64,000 nucleotides of DNA from Arctopsyche grandis. Taxonomy: Eukaryota; Arthropoda; Insecta; Trichoptera; Hydropsychidae. Where the stretch lies: the NCBI RefSeq assembly GCF_051622035.1, contig NC_135358.1, positions 19,854,001 to 19,918,000 on the forward strand, read 5' to 3'. Of the stretch, positions 21,878 to 33,954 are shown piece after piece. The notes under the pieces are model-generated. The model saw nothing but the letters and a program-made list of their open reading frames with translations, had not been told where the DNA came from and did no database searches. Made by a program: the position numbers and the translations under genes. How positions within the stretch are numbered: the first letter of the stretch is position 1; each line of letters opens with the position of its first letter.

Positions 21878-23157
21878 ATCACCGAACCATTTTTACACAC
21901 CTCCTTCACGTTTCACTTACTATTACAATTATTTTTACTTTGAAATCTAAGCGGTCAACTACTGTCGTTTTTTTTCCGTTTAGATTAAAAGATGCTAAAC
22001 TGTCGAAAATATTGTTTAAATTAACTGCAAATAATCTTCCAAGGAAATCAACAAAATACCTGAAAATTATACGTGTGATCGGTTGTTCGCTCAAAAAATT
22101 CTAACCAGTAGAACCGGTCGGAATATGACTTTTTTTTCTTCATTTTTTTGCCAATAGAATCTTACAGTTAGGCTCGTTCTATAAGAACAGTGTAGCACTT
22201 TCGCCGTTTGCAAACCTCCGTTAACACAACGTGCGACGATTCAGCAATCTATCAATTTAACTGTTTGCGAGCTGTGACGGAATTTACGGAAATGCATGTC
22301 GACAAATTTCACAAAATCACTTCTATATAGATATCTCGATCAAATAATGACGGCCACCATTTTTTCGAATCCAATTCGCGCAACATGTCGAATCACATAT
22401 CCACACAAAATCTTCACATATGTACGTATCCAAAACATTTTATAAAATGTAGCTGTCGATTTTTAGTAAAAAAAATCAATAGATATACCTGTGTAGTGAT
22501 TTTGTTGACGAAACTCATTCGTCAAATTAGAATGGGAAATATGTATATACATCGAGTGACACTTAATCAACGACGACGATCTTGCACCATTATGAAAAAA
22601 TAAATATACATATATCTAAATATTGATTCATATTTAAATTGTGTTGTATAAAATACGAATAATAAGTAGGTACTAGGTACACTTTTGAAGTATTTTAGTA
22701 GATTCACTGAAAACAGCAATCGTTAAAATTAAATTATTGCATCGAATAAACTTAAATATGTACCTGTTGATACAATTTGATTCACAAATCATACCTGCGT
22801 TGAAAAGAGAAACTACACATTCCAGTAAATATTTAAAATAAATACTATTTATAATACCATCCAAAATTTTGGAAATTCGTGGATAGTATCATTATGTTAT
22901 AAGAGTTTCTTCACGGTACAAAATGTTTGTGAAATTTGAAGTCGTTAAATTCGATCGAAAATTGGTGCTTGTAATAAAATTTTCTATTTCATGAATACTA
23001 ATCCTCAGATTTGCTAAGATAAGATGATTTATTGCCGAGGTAGGGAGTCGGTGTTAATATTTCAGATTCTATCAGCACTTTGAAGATTAAAGAAAATCGC
23101 CGTGGAAAATGTTTCCCCCATGAAAAATGTTAAGTAAATATTAATTTCATTTCAGGT
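21878..23157. other. Upstream region of the phosphatase gene
   Basis: No coding exon seen. A more complex, GC-richer stretch at about 22190-22300 could be promoter or 5' UTR. The ATTTCATTTCAG immediately before 23158 looks like a splice acceptor, so a 5' UTR exon probably lies upstream in this region or further left. Confidence 0.35.
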
Positions 23158-23171
23158 CGGTCGCATTCAAT

Positions 23172-26100
23172 ATGGCGACTGGAAGAGTGTTTGTAATTCT
23201 TTCGGGATTATTAACACTCCTGCAAATTTCAACGGCTCAAAGAGAAGGATATTGCCTAAGCAGTGATTACGAGCCTTATCTTCTCTTCAGCACAAAGACA
23301 GCATACGAATTCGTCAAAGGAAAAGAAAACAATCAACACTTCGTGCCTGGTACTCAAAGCGTGACGTTAAGATTATAAATACCGGTGACGCATTTTTGCG
23401 TTGATGTCGATTTAATACAAATCCAATATTCTAGTTACTTTAATCATTAGCAACACAATGTAGCGCTTTATTCATTGTTTAACTGAATAAATTGAATGTA
23501 GGTACATACGTTTATACGCGTATGTTCTTGTTATTGTAAAAAAAAGATGCATGAACAAATATTTTTACAAAATCTCAATTATTTGAATGTTTTTTATCAC
23601 TCCTACCTTAACAAAAAAGTCACGATCTTAACGTGAAACATATTTAGCAATGATAATGTTCAAGGTTGTCATCCATTCTTGACAAATATTAAAAACATAA
23701 AGTTGATGAACATTTAAATACGTGTATATTCAAAATTAATTAAATATTCAAATTGTAATATTATATCCATCCATATAGTATACAAATTTTTGTGTAAACA
23801 CTACTCTAAAATTAAAAGAATTTATAATTCATTACAGATTGTGTACCGATACAGTTTTGGTCTATAAACAGACATGGCACTCGTTTGCCCAGTAAAACAG
23901 CAATAGATGAACTTCCTAGGCTTGCAAAAACAAGAGATGATATTATTTCAAATTATGAAATACGAAAAACTGCTCCAGATCAGGTATACATACATATACA
24001 TATATCCATATTACAGTGTCCATTAATTTTATTTGTATACAAATTAAAACTTTATTATATTATACGCCCGTGTTAAAATCGTTTAGGGCCGACTTTGTAG
24101 TCAAGATATTGAAAACCTGAAAAACTGGATATGGAACAGAAACTTCAGTAGAAATTATGCTAGTGACTTAACATACCAAGGCTATGATGACTTAAAATAT
24201 TTAGCGAAAAGATGGCAATCTAAGTATCCTGAAGTGTTACCTGCCACTTACTCCCCTAAAGATTATCTAGTAATACTTTTTTTATATCAGATATCAGAAT
24301 TCAAATTACTATTATAATATTTTCACACATTTTTATTAATTTCAGTTTCGCTATACAGAAAAAAGACGTGCCAAAGATAGCTACCGAGCATTCATTGATG
24401 GGTTATTCGGTAGAGATAGTACTCGCATGGCTCCAGTAGAAACGAATGATACTACAATACTACAAGTAAATTTATATCACAATTCAAAATATAAATATAA
24501 TATTTATTTAATTACAAAAACGTGTATATGTTTATACAATATAAAGAAATACATACAAATCATGTATTTCAGGCTTATAATTTTTGCACCACTTGGATGA
24601 GAGAAGTTTTAGATAGTCCAGTCACGAAAGAAGAAATGAATAACTTCAAAAACAAGGAAGAATTCAAAAATGTAAATATTCATACTAAAAATAATTTTAT
24701 TTTAATGGCGCTTTAAAATAATTGTAAATTTATTCGTGAATTTCAGATGATTCAAAACGTTTCATTCCATTTGGGTTATAGATATTCATTAGAAGAGGGC
24801 ACAATAAAAAATATTTATGATATGTGTCGCTATGACAAAGCATGGGAAATAAATAAAAATTCTCCATGGTGTGCCGTAAGTCAATACGATTCCATATATA
24901 TACCTATTGTTTTTCTAAGTAAATGCAATTTAAAGTGTGATATTTAACCACTCATGTATTTAATATGCAGGCTTTCACTAAAGATCAACTGCGTCTGTTG
25001 GAATACATTGAAGATTTAAAATCTTACTATGAGACAGGTTACGGAAATGAGCTAAATAAAAAAATTGGATGTTTACCTCTTAAGGATATGATGGACAAAT
25101 TTACAAGAATGATTGATCATCCAGGTATAAAATAATATAGTAAAATTTCATGCATTCTGTAAATTGTTTTAGGTTAGGATATACTTAAGTTTTATTTTTC
25201 TGACTAGCAACTTTTGTATCATAATCATGGCCCGGGCTTCGGGGGGACAGCCATCGCTCTAAAATTTTCAATTTTCTTTTAATTTGTTACGAAATTGAAA
25301 ATGTCTTTTGTCTTCGTACTTATGTTCAAGTAGTTGTCGGTGATACCTTAGGTAATATTTTTACACCATGACTTTTATTTGAAAATTGTGAAAATATATG
25401 TTATAACTTATCAGATGATCCTCAATCTTATTACTCCTTAATGTATATTTTAAAAAATATTGATGAAATGATTTTTAATATCAATTTTGAAACTTTTTTG
25501 GAGGGGACCTTTAGCATGCTTTAAGAGGGCTGTACACCCGAAACCTTAATTTTGTTGCCGTTCCTTTCTTCGATATATATATTGAGTGAATGCGACAATA
25601 TATATCAATATATATATTGAGTGAATGCGACAGTTGCGCTTCGACCAGATAAAACGTATTTTAAATTGACAAAATCGAGGTTTCGTATTCTCCTATTTTC
25701 TCCTCCGAAACCGGACCAATTTTTTAAAAAATTTCATCATCGGTATGAGATAGATATTTTCTGTGCAACTATGCACATATTTTTTTTTAAATCGACCGTT
25801 AAATAAGCACGCTGGACTCTTTTCGTGGGTGTAAAAAAGAGGCGATTTTATTGATGTTTGGCGGCTCCTAGCTCCTATAAAAAATAACTAATCAAAAAAA
25901 TAAAACAATAGATGCAACCCAATGGTGGATATCCATAGCATATTAAAAAATAATTTCTCTAGTGCCATAATTGAGGAAGGGAGAAGTCTAATACGTTTGT
26001 ATGGACAAGGCGCTGGTGTCCAGCCCTCTTAAGGGGCCCGGCTTGAGATGTGCGGGCCATGCTCATAATCATTAGTTTAATTAAAAAATACAATCTAATT

Positions 26101-26654
26101 ACATATTAATATATTATAATTTAAATGTAAACTATTTCAGATCAAGATCAGCCCAAAGCGTCAATATATTTTACCCATTCAAAGGCTATTCAAACTTTGC
26201 TAACCAGTCTTGGTATTGCCCACGATTCAGTACCGCTACTGGCTGACAATTATCACACGCCAAACGTTCAACGTAGAAAGTGGAAAACTAGTTTGATAGA
26301 TCCATTCGCTTCAAATCTAGTCGCCGTGTTATACAGGTACTAAATAGTCCACACTTTGAAAATATGTATGTATGTAGCGCTTTGGAACATTTTATTTATA
26401 TTTATAGATGTTCACAAGATGAAAAGCACCGAGTGATGTTCTTCCTCAACGAAAGACCTGTCGAGTTCGATGACTGCAAAGTCGGATTGTGCACTTGGGA
26501 AGTGGTCCAGAAGAAGTACGGTGCAGCTTCGAAACAATGCAACCTGGATTTCTGCCACGAAAATGGTGCAACCCGCACATTCACCGATTATTACTTGTTC
26601 AGTCTAGCAGCCATTGTGATACTCAGTACAAAATTAAGTAATGTTAATATATAG
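23172..26654 (+). CDS. MINPP1-like histidine phosphatase (multiple inositol polyphosphate phosphatase family)
   Basis: Secreted or membrane-tethered histidine acid phosphatase; relatives dephosphorylate inositol polyphosphates and similar esters. Exons: 23172-23349, 23838-23983, 24087-24269, 24346-24465, 24573-24671, 24747-24875, 24971-25124, 26141-26336, 26408-26654. All are GT-AG and in phase, giving 483 aa. Residues 1-22 form a signal peptide (hydrophobic FVILSGLLTLLQIS). The phosphohistidine motif RHGTRLP is intact at 71-77. SNLVAVLY near 375 and the paired C-terminal cysteines (DDCKVGLCTW; KQCNLDFC) fit the MINPP1 branch. A final hydrophobic stretch (YYLFSLAAIVILS) suggests a GPI signal or membrane anchor. 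Odd: the usual HAE/HSE proton-donor motif reads H349-S350-K351, a lysine replacing the catalytic glutamate. The ATG follows an acceptor-like site at 23157, so a 5' UTR exon is likely. Candidate poly(A) signal AATAAA at 26745-26750. Confidence 0.9.
25226..26061. mobile_element. hAT-like element in phosphatase intron 7, 836 bp
   Basis: Termini CATGGCCCGGGC and GCGGGCCATG are flanked by ATCATAAT (25218-25225) and CTCATAAT (26062-26069), 7 of 8 identical. It makes up most of the 1016-bp intron. A further element with TTAA ends is nested inside. Confidence 0.72.
25525..26028. mobile_element. Nested TTAA-type (piggyBac-like) MITE, 504 bp
   Basis: Ends GAGGGCTGTACACC and (right, reverse complement) GAGGGCTGGACACC are bounded on both sides by TTAA (25521-25524, 26029-26032). 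A 39-bp direct duplication around TATATTGAGTGAATGCGACA lies at 25572-25632. TTAA target choice suggests piggyBac, but no transposase is present. Confidence 0.68.
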
Positions 26655-28539
26655 TTAATAAACGTAACAATACGAATGCTTCGTTTCAAACGAAAATGTT
26701 TGCTACTAGAGCAACCTTACTAACTTCTTTCTATATAATTTAAAAATAAACTCAATGTGTGTATTCATTTTATGCTGGTTAACATTGACATATACATATG
26801 TACATATATCCTACTTGTTAAGGATTAATAACTGGTATCTGTCGTAATCTCTGATGTACCTAAAAAATTTGTTATTTATTGCATAATAGAAGCACATTAT
26901 GACATTTTTCTTAAAATGATTGATTTTCGTTCAATAAATATCTATTGACGAATCTTCAATTAACCGCTTTTCAAATAAAATTTTATTCGTTGACTGTTAT
27001 CATAAGTTTGTCTTATAATTACTTTATTTTTTATTGATATTCAGTGAATGTTTCTGTAAATATATTTACGTTATGATATATACAATAATGTGCAAACACA
27101 TAGTACAAATATGCAAATGCTTATGTAAGTATAAATAATCTGCTGTTTATTAATAAAATTAATAATTTATTGTTGAACATAGGATGTGACCAATTATTTT
27201 CATATTTATAGTTTACCGTTGTTACCTATTTAAGTTTTGGATTGAAATAAATGTATTGTATGTAAGAATATCGAGTTTCATTGAAATAAGAGGCTAGTAA
27301 TAAAAAAATGAAGACAATGATCAATATTGAAATATTTTTATTAAAATAATCAACAAATTGATAACGTTGATGGGTGAAAGCAACATAATATCACTGTATA
27401 AATATTTAATCAGTGCAAATACTATACTGCTATTGCAAATAAGCTGATTATCGATATACACATGTATGTAGCTACAGGCATATTCTGATTTACTTATTGT
27501 AATTTCCATTTCTTAATTAGATAGTAAATATGTATCAAGTTTTGTGCACATTGATATATAGCTGTTAGAAGTAAACAAATGTATAACTTTGTATATTCAT
27601 TATAGCTGTCATACAATAACTACATTTCAATGTGAAATTATTAACAATTGGCCTTAAGTAACTTTACTTTATTGCTTTTTTTTTAATGAGGATATTCTTA
27701 GGTTTTTAAGAAAAGCAATAAATCTCAAACGTAGTTAAATAAATAATGCATTAAAATGATTCCAAATTATATAGGATCAACTTATCCAATAAAAAAAAAG
27801 ACATTCAATAATATGTTAGGTATAAGATAAATAATATATGAACAAATATATTAACCATAATCGATAACATTAACAATTTCAATAAACTACTGATTTCATA
27901 TCAAATTTTATTACAGGGTGTCGTCTATACACAAAATTATGTATTTTGATTGATGTACATACATATATTTTTAAATTAACTAATAGTTTTGGCAACATTA
28001 GTGTTTTGTGATCCTAAGTGAAGTATATAAACATACAAAAATAAATTTGCAAGAATATGCATATGTAAAACGAAACCAATTCAATATAATAATATTTGTA
28101 AACGTGTAAGATATTTTATCATATAAAATAACAGTATAATAAAATTAATTGGAGGCCTGGTAACAAAACGAAGTTGAATGAAGAAATCTCAGGACCACAA
28201 AGCATTAAAATTATATATATATATATAAATTCTGCACTAAAAAAAAAGAGTTAATATACATAAATAAAAAAAAATGTTTCTGAATAATGAAGTAAAACTA
28301 ACGTCATGTATAACAAATTTGCTTATTATTTTGGCGATATGATTATTATTACAATAATACATATTATATATTAAAGGCAATATCATTCAGTGGATGATGC
28401 AATCAATATTTCGTTATACCCTCATAATATTACAAGCTATCCTAAGTCATCACAGCATTGGCAGTATAAAACCGCGTTTTTATAAATTTCATATCAGTCC
28501 CACTCTCATTAATTATAGAACACTAAATTAGCCACACAA
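26655..28539. other. Convergent 3' flanks of the phosphatase and POLR3E
   Basis: 1.9 kb of very AT-rich DNA between two stop codons facing each other. It holds poly(A)-signal-like hexamers, short TA runs (28214-28228) and TATG microsatellites. No coding exon or defined mobile element seen. Confidence 0.5.
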
Positions 28540-31500
28540 TCATGACACTCTGTGATTATCACTAAAATTAAAACTATTGAGTCCTCCAGGAGAATGCTTA
28601 GTCCGTTTACCGCAACTGCCCCCTGATAAGGGATTTTTATTCCTATTTATTTTCTTGGAATCACCGCCGCTTTCATTATCAGAACCGACAGAATCTCTGT
28701 GCACTTGTGAGTGATTTGTAACACTATTATGGCGCACTTTAGGACTCGGCATTCCACCATCAGAACTGCAAGAATCCCGTTGAGACTTTTTCCTCTGTCG
28801 CTTGAGAGTCACTTGTTCACCGGAGAGCATCTCGTTAAAAAGTTTCTGTCTAGCGTCCCAAAAGTGAGTTTGTCTTTGTACCACATCAGGATATTTAGCA
28901 TCGAAATCTGGATCTGGTGGAATGAAAAGTTCCCATCCTTTTTCGGGTTGAAAACGGGCAACAGAAGATAAGATTTCTTTAACTTCTTCAGAAGGCAATT
29001 TAACAGCTGCAGCGACTTTACGCCTATCCACATATTGACTCTTTGTAAAGAGGTATAGCTGAGAATATCAACAAATTGATAAATATAATTAAATAAAAAA
29101 ATAACGTTATAATAAAAAAAAAAAATCAAAACTTACGACGTAATCTCTAGCTCTACACATAAGTTGATCAGAAATGCCAGAATGTTGTGATACACTTCCA
29201 GGAGGATATACCAATGACGATCGAGCAGCCCAGCGACCACCAGATAGTAGACGACCTGCTCCAGCAAGCGCGGTTAGAAGAGGCGCACCAGACAATCCAA
29301 TAAGGGAACTAATCCACCCGACTGTTATTAATTTGGCTGTAATAAAAATGAATCGTTGACACATTGAAAATAACAAGGACATGACTAAATTAATTCAAAT
29401 AAATACGTACCATCGTTTAAAATAATTTTGCATTGCTCAGTTGGAGGCAGCTTTTTGATATCAGAAAGATTCACAAATTCAACATTTTCACTCTTGTTTA
29501 TAGCATTGAGTTCAATGTCTTGTGGAACTAGGGTAGATAAGTATTGTGCAGCGTCTAAATTCAACGGAATCCTATCATCAGTCGTAGCAGAAGCAAAGAG
29601 CTTATGCCGCTCAAGCTGTAAATTATTAAAAATTTGATTAAAAAATAAAAAAACTGTCGATGGATTTTCAACTATAAATATGTATCACTAACATCAGCTT
29701 TGTCTGATTTAGGGTGCCACCAAGTAGAATCACACCACGGTTCCTCGGAACTCTTTTTTGTGAGAAAACTATATGACTTTTCTCTAGCTTTTTTAATTCG
29801 ATCAGTTTCATTTCGGGCAAATGATACAGTGATCTGAGTAGCCTCAAGTTCACTGGAGGGTCCGGCTTCATCATCTATGTCTTTTTTCTCATTATCTTCA
29901 TCTTTCACTCTCTTGTCTTGTTTATCAAAATAATTAAAGGCAGGTCGCATTTGCAATATCCCTAAAAAAAATTTTTTTATAATATATGGAATACGGGTCT
30001 ATGTGACGAGACAGAATGTTAAATGACAGAAAACGCAAATATCGGAAGGCAAAGATCGAAAATCGAAAGATCAAAAAAAAATGGTGCATGGTAAACGGTA
30101 CATACTCACTTAATTTGCGCGAGCAGGATACAACAGGAACAAGAGGAACATGCTTTTCCTCCCGTATTCTGCGCGCGCACATTAATACAGGAGGAAAAGT
30201 CTGTTCCTCTTGTTCCTGTTGTATCATGCTCGCGCAAATTAAGTGAGTATGTACCGTTTACCATGCACCATTTTTTTTTTTGATCTTTCGATTTAAGATC
30301 TTTTGATTTTCGATCTTTGCCTTCCGATATTTGCGTTTTCTGTCATTTAACATTCTGTCTCGTCACGAAGACCGATGGAATACATATATAGTTTTGATAA
30401 GTAAATAATAATATGAAATACCATTTATTGGAGTAATGTGCAATTCACCCTCTTGCAACACAGCAATTGTATATCTACTAATATCAGCTACTGGTATGGT
30501 ACTTTCGTATTGTATTTTATCCATGATACCAGATTTAAAATGTATGTTTTTTTCTTTCTCTTTGGTTGCCACACGATGAGGTGGCTAAATTATTGTAAAA
30601 TAAATTGTTAGCGCAAAAAAAAATTAATAAAAAACAACAAGCCATATAAATTCTATTAAATACCTGAATACCATCAGTATTCATGGCAATTTGCTCAGCT
30701 CTAGACGTATCAAACGAATTATTGTCAGTATCTAGACCAAATTCTAATTTTACTTGTTGATGTACAGGCTTTATTTTACAATCCAAAACGGACACATCGT
30801 TCCAATTATCCTTCGCAGATTTGACGGGATATTGAAATATATACAGTTGCTTTGCAAGAGTTTGCGACAGAAATACGGGAATCTAAAAAATAAATAAAAT
30901 CATATAAATATGTGAATTTCGGTAAAAACATTAATAACAAGAGGCTTGAAAAAGGAGTAAAAACAATTGAACGTAGTTGAAATTTTGTTATTTTATCACT
31001 AGTGCAATATGATAACGATAATGGGCAATTTATCTTGTTCGGCCATATTGACTTATGGTAAATAAAAATACGCAATTATCAATCAAATTATGTATGTATT
31101 TGCGCAATGACTATTGATAGTCATATAACAAGGATACGAGTTTCGTTTACAAAATCGTTTATTACTAAAAAAAAAAAAACTCAAAGAGAAGACCTATAAG
31201 GGGAGGTACCACTTCTAGTCTACTTAAAATTGACCAACACCAAGTTTCAATGTGATTAACGGTGTTGGAATCATCTGCTAAGTATACAGGCACACATTTT
31301 CTAGAAACCACTAGCACATGGTTAAAGATCGATATTGAATATAAATCGATAAAAATGTTGAGGTTGAATTATTTCACAGTCACAAAAGCTATTGATTGAG
31401 CAAAAATAGGGGAGAGTTATCAGTGCTCGGCTTTAAAAGAAAAGCAACTCATCTATGGGGGGAGCAAAACACTCCATAGGGAGCGTTCAAGTTTTCAAAA

Positions 31501-31686
31501 CATAACCTAAAAGAGGAATGTCAGTCAAGTAACCTCTTGGAGGATCGCGTCCGTTTGTGCCGGAGGGGACGCAGGCGGGTGCGGGTGCGGGGGCGGGGGC
31601 GGGTGCGGGGACGGGGGCGAAGGCACGGGTGCGAGGAGTGAGGGGGCGGGGACGGGGCTGCTCCCCGCCGCCTGGTCCGCCTCCAT
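28540..31686 (-). CDS. POLR3E: DNA-directed RNA polymerase III subunit RPC5
   Basis: Pol III subunit that pairs with RPC4 (POLR3D) in the TFIIF-like subcomplex used for initiation and termination in the nucleus. Minus-strand exons: 31686-31534, 30882-30664, 30584-30422, 29961-29693, 29615-29411, 29336-29137, 29058-28540. Phases close to give 575 aa. The conserved N-terminal block starts LQE/IPVFLSQTLAKQLYIFQYP at the exon 1-2 junction and continues through AEQIAMNTDG and ITPINGILQMRPAFNYFD. Middle: SLVYPPGS and RARDYV. Near the C-terminus: KGWELFIPPDPDFDAKYPD, then a serine- and lysine-rich tail. Start: the ATG at 31686 gives a 51-codon first exon that is low complexity (Pro/Ala/His-rich) except for its last residues; the frame upstream has no other ATG. 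Intron 3 is almost filled by a MITE. Mammalian RPC5 has a long C-terminal extension; I saw no further exon for one here. Confidence 0.92.
29995..30374. mobile_element. Fold-back Mutator-like MITE (copy 2), in POLR3E intron 3
   Basis: A 380-bp long inverted repeat of the same family as 16189-16555, with a perfect 9-bp duplication ATGGAATAC at 29986-29994 and 30375-30383. Its outer ends read GGGTCT and AGACCG. This is the best-preserved copy: both arms carry CAGAATGTTAAATGACAGAA and the CGCAAATATCGGAAGGCAAA block. Confidence 0.93.
31191..31340 (+). repeat. Fragment of repeat family A / ACTTCCGG family in POLR3E intron 1
   Basis: GGGGAGGTACCACTTCTAGT followed by AAAATTGACC, CAAGTTTCAATGTG and ACATTTTCTAGAAACCAC. 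These words occur in the same order as in units of the array at 50195-51440. A diverged single unit. Confidence 0.4.
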
Positions 31687-31730
31687 GCGGTCACTCTGGC
31701 CGAAGACTGCGCCCCACACGTGCTAAACTC
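31534..31730 (-). promoter_or_regulatory. GC-rich island over POLR3E exon 1 and promoter
   Basis: First exon and proximal upstream DNA are GC-rich with GGGGCGGG-type runs that encode a Pro/His/Ala tract. Upstream (31731-31790) are repeated GGCTAATGG words. A start region is inferred from composition and from the ATG at 31686. No TATA box seen. Confidence 0.35.
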
Positions 31731-32010
31731 CGGCTAACTGGCTAATGGCTAATGGCTATGCCTAGTGGATAATGGCTAGTGGCCACACGACATCGCTACA
31801 TACGAATACGATCGCAAATGCTCTAACACACATTCACCACGGCCATTACTTTCCTAAACTTCTCATCTTGTTCTCATGAAAAGATGATATGCACAAACCG
31901 AAAGTTTGATATCTACAGTCGAATTCACTGGAACTTTGATGGAAGGATCTTCAGTTACCATTTTGAGCTTTTCGATAATTAATAAAAAAAAAGCCCATTT
32001 TATAAAATAC

Positions 32011-32422
32011 TGTTACGTACGCCGCGAATTAAGCGAATAGAATCCCAGAGACTGGGTGACCGTTCAAGGATTATCTGTAACGGATATCTGTTATCGGATT
32101 AACTAAATGCATGCACTTACTTCCAAAGATTATATCCGGACTCTAAGTGCATTTAGGCTAAACAATGACCGTTATTAGTTATTTCTCAGAATCGGTACGG
32201 GAGACCCAATGTCGTGGAAATACATATCCGAATACGTGACTATACAACAGGTAAACAGATTAGGCGTCCTGAGAGATTTACCCTTTATAAGGCGGTACGT
32301 AGGCGATATCATGTCATTCTGGACGGAGCACTGGCAATACGTATATCTCCCGAATCATCAATAAATGCTGTGAAACGACTGTTGGCCTTTTACTTGGATC
32401 CTCCACCCACCCCTACGCAACA
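32011..32422 (+). mobile_element. Solo LTR, 412 bp
   Basis: Starts TGTTACGTACGCC and ends CCCTACGCAACA, so the ends are TGTT...AACA. A perfect 4-bp duplication ATAC flanks it (32007-32010 and 32423-32426). A TATA-like TTTATAAGG at 32282 and AATAAA near 32359 are in LTR order. A 4-bp duplication suits Ty3/gypsy-type integration, but no internal region remains. Confidence 0.75.
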
Positions 32423-32426
32423 ATAC

Positions 32427-33010
32427 TAGCTGAACCCCGGCATGCGTTGCAATGCCATAATAACGCATGCAATTCCCGTTCCCGTTCCCATTTGTCGGAA
32501 AAATGCAGGTAGCGAACACATTTGAAATTATTGTGTTGCAATAACACTCATTCCCGTTTTTTTTCACAGTAATCTTCCCGGACATGCATACAACAAATCC
32601 TGAAAGTTCCATCGTAATCGCTTCAGTGGCTTAGGAGCCTATTTGAGACACACACACACATACAGACATTAATTTTTATATATAGACTAGCTGAACCCTG
32701 CATGCGTTGCAATGCCACAATAACGCAGGCAATTTTCGTTCCCGTTCCTTTTTCCGTTCTCGTTCCTGTTCCCGTTCCCATTTTTTGGAACAACGCAGGC
32801 AGCGAACACCCTGGTCGCGACGCGAAAACATTTAAAATTATAGCGAATGACACTCATTCCCGTTTTTCCCGTTTTTTCCTGTTTTTTTTTTCACAGTAAT
32901 CTTCCCGGATATGCATACAACAAATCCTGAAAGTTCCGTCGTAATCGCTTCAGTGGCTTAAGAGCCTATTCGAGACACACACACACAGACATACATTTTT
33001 ATATATACAG
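32427..33010 (+). repeat. Tandem dimer of a dispersed repeat
   Basis: Two units (about 32425-32685 and 32686-33010), each beginning ACTAGCTGAACCC(C/T)G and GCATGCGTTGCAATGCC, holding CCCGTTCCCGTTCCCAT runs and CAACAAATCCTGAAAGTTCC, and ending in a CACACA tract and TTTTTATATATA. The second unit has extra CCCGTT repeats. Transposon class unknown. Confidence 0.8.
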
Positions 33011-33954
33011 ATGTATAATTAAAACCATAATCAATTGTTTAAAAGTACGTAAATACCTGTCAGTAAATTTAATATTTTTGATGTTGGGCAAATTGCGTAT
33101 CAAAAACTTTGTACACAAAAATATGTGTGTGTGGGAATTGGTGAATGGATTATTTCGCATATTGCGATCGCGCAAACGAAAATTGTGAATTCGTATTATC
33201 TGGCATTCAAATTCTCGTTAGTATGGTATTTCACGTATGTAAATCTCAATGGATGGGTGCCAGATGTTCCGTGATCGACATTTTAGCGACGTGCGCGAGA
33301 TCGTTTTGCGCGGAATAGTCATCGAACCGTGAGAATTAAATGCGCATCCAATTTTTATTATCGGCAAGTTTTTTGAATTTGAGTTGAGTGCAATATTTAT
33401 AATATAGATCAGGAATTATCAAAATCGAAACCCAAATTTTCTATTGAGGTAGAGTATTATTTTATTACATTTTCGATAAATACATAATAAACCTACGTCA
33501 CGCTTTACAATACGTTATGGCCAAATAGGAAGCTGTGATTGAAATTTGAAACTTCAACTTTGACACTCCGTGAACCTTTTGTACATAGAATGCATATATT
33601 ATTAAAAACACATTTCTTTACTATGCCACATAAATGTGTTTTGAGTATTTGTTCTTCTCAAACAGCTTTATTTACCAATTTCGACTACAATTTGACGAAA
33701 ACATTACGTCGAGAAATCCGCTAGGTTATATTAAATTAATTTTAAAAGTATTGATATATGTACTTATTTTTAACAGTGTTTCGTGTTGCATACAAAAGTT
33801 ATGTATTTTTTTTTACAATTGCATGTAGTCGTTTTTAATCAAAAATATCGTTTTCTGTGGTAATCTACCAGTACCATATTTTTAGATAAGCATTTCCTGT
33901 TAAGGATAATTTTATTCAAAACTCAGTTTGGAATTCTCGCCACTGAAGAACATC
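33011..33954. other. 5' flank of the fucosyltransferase gene
   Basis: No exon can be supported. A GC-richer, CG-containing stretch at 33260-33330 (ATTTTAGCGACGTGCGCGAG) may be the promoter or a first UTR exon. CAAAACTCAG just before 33927 could be a splice acceptor. Confidence 0.3.
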
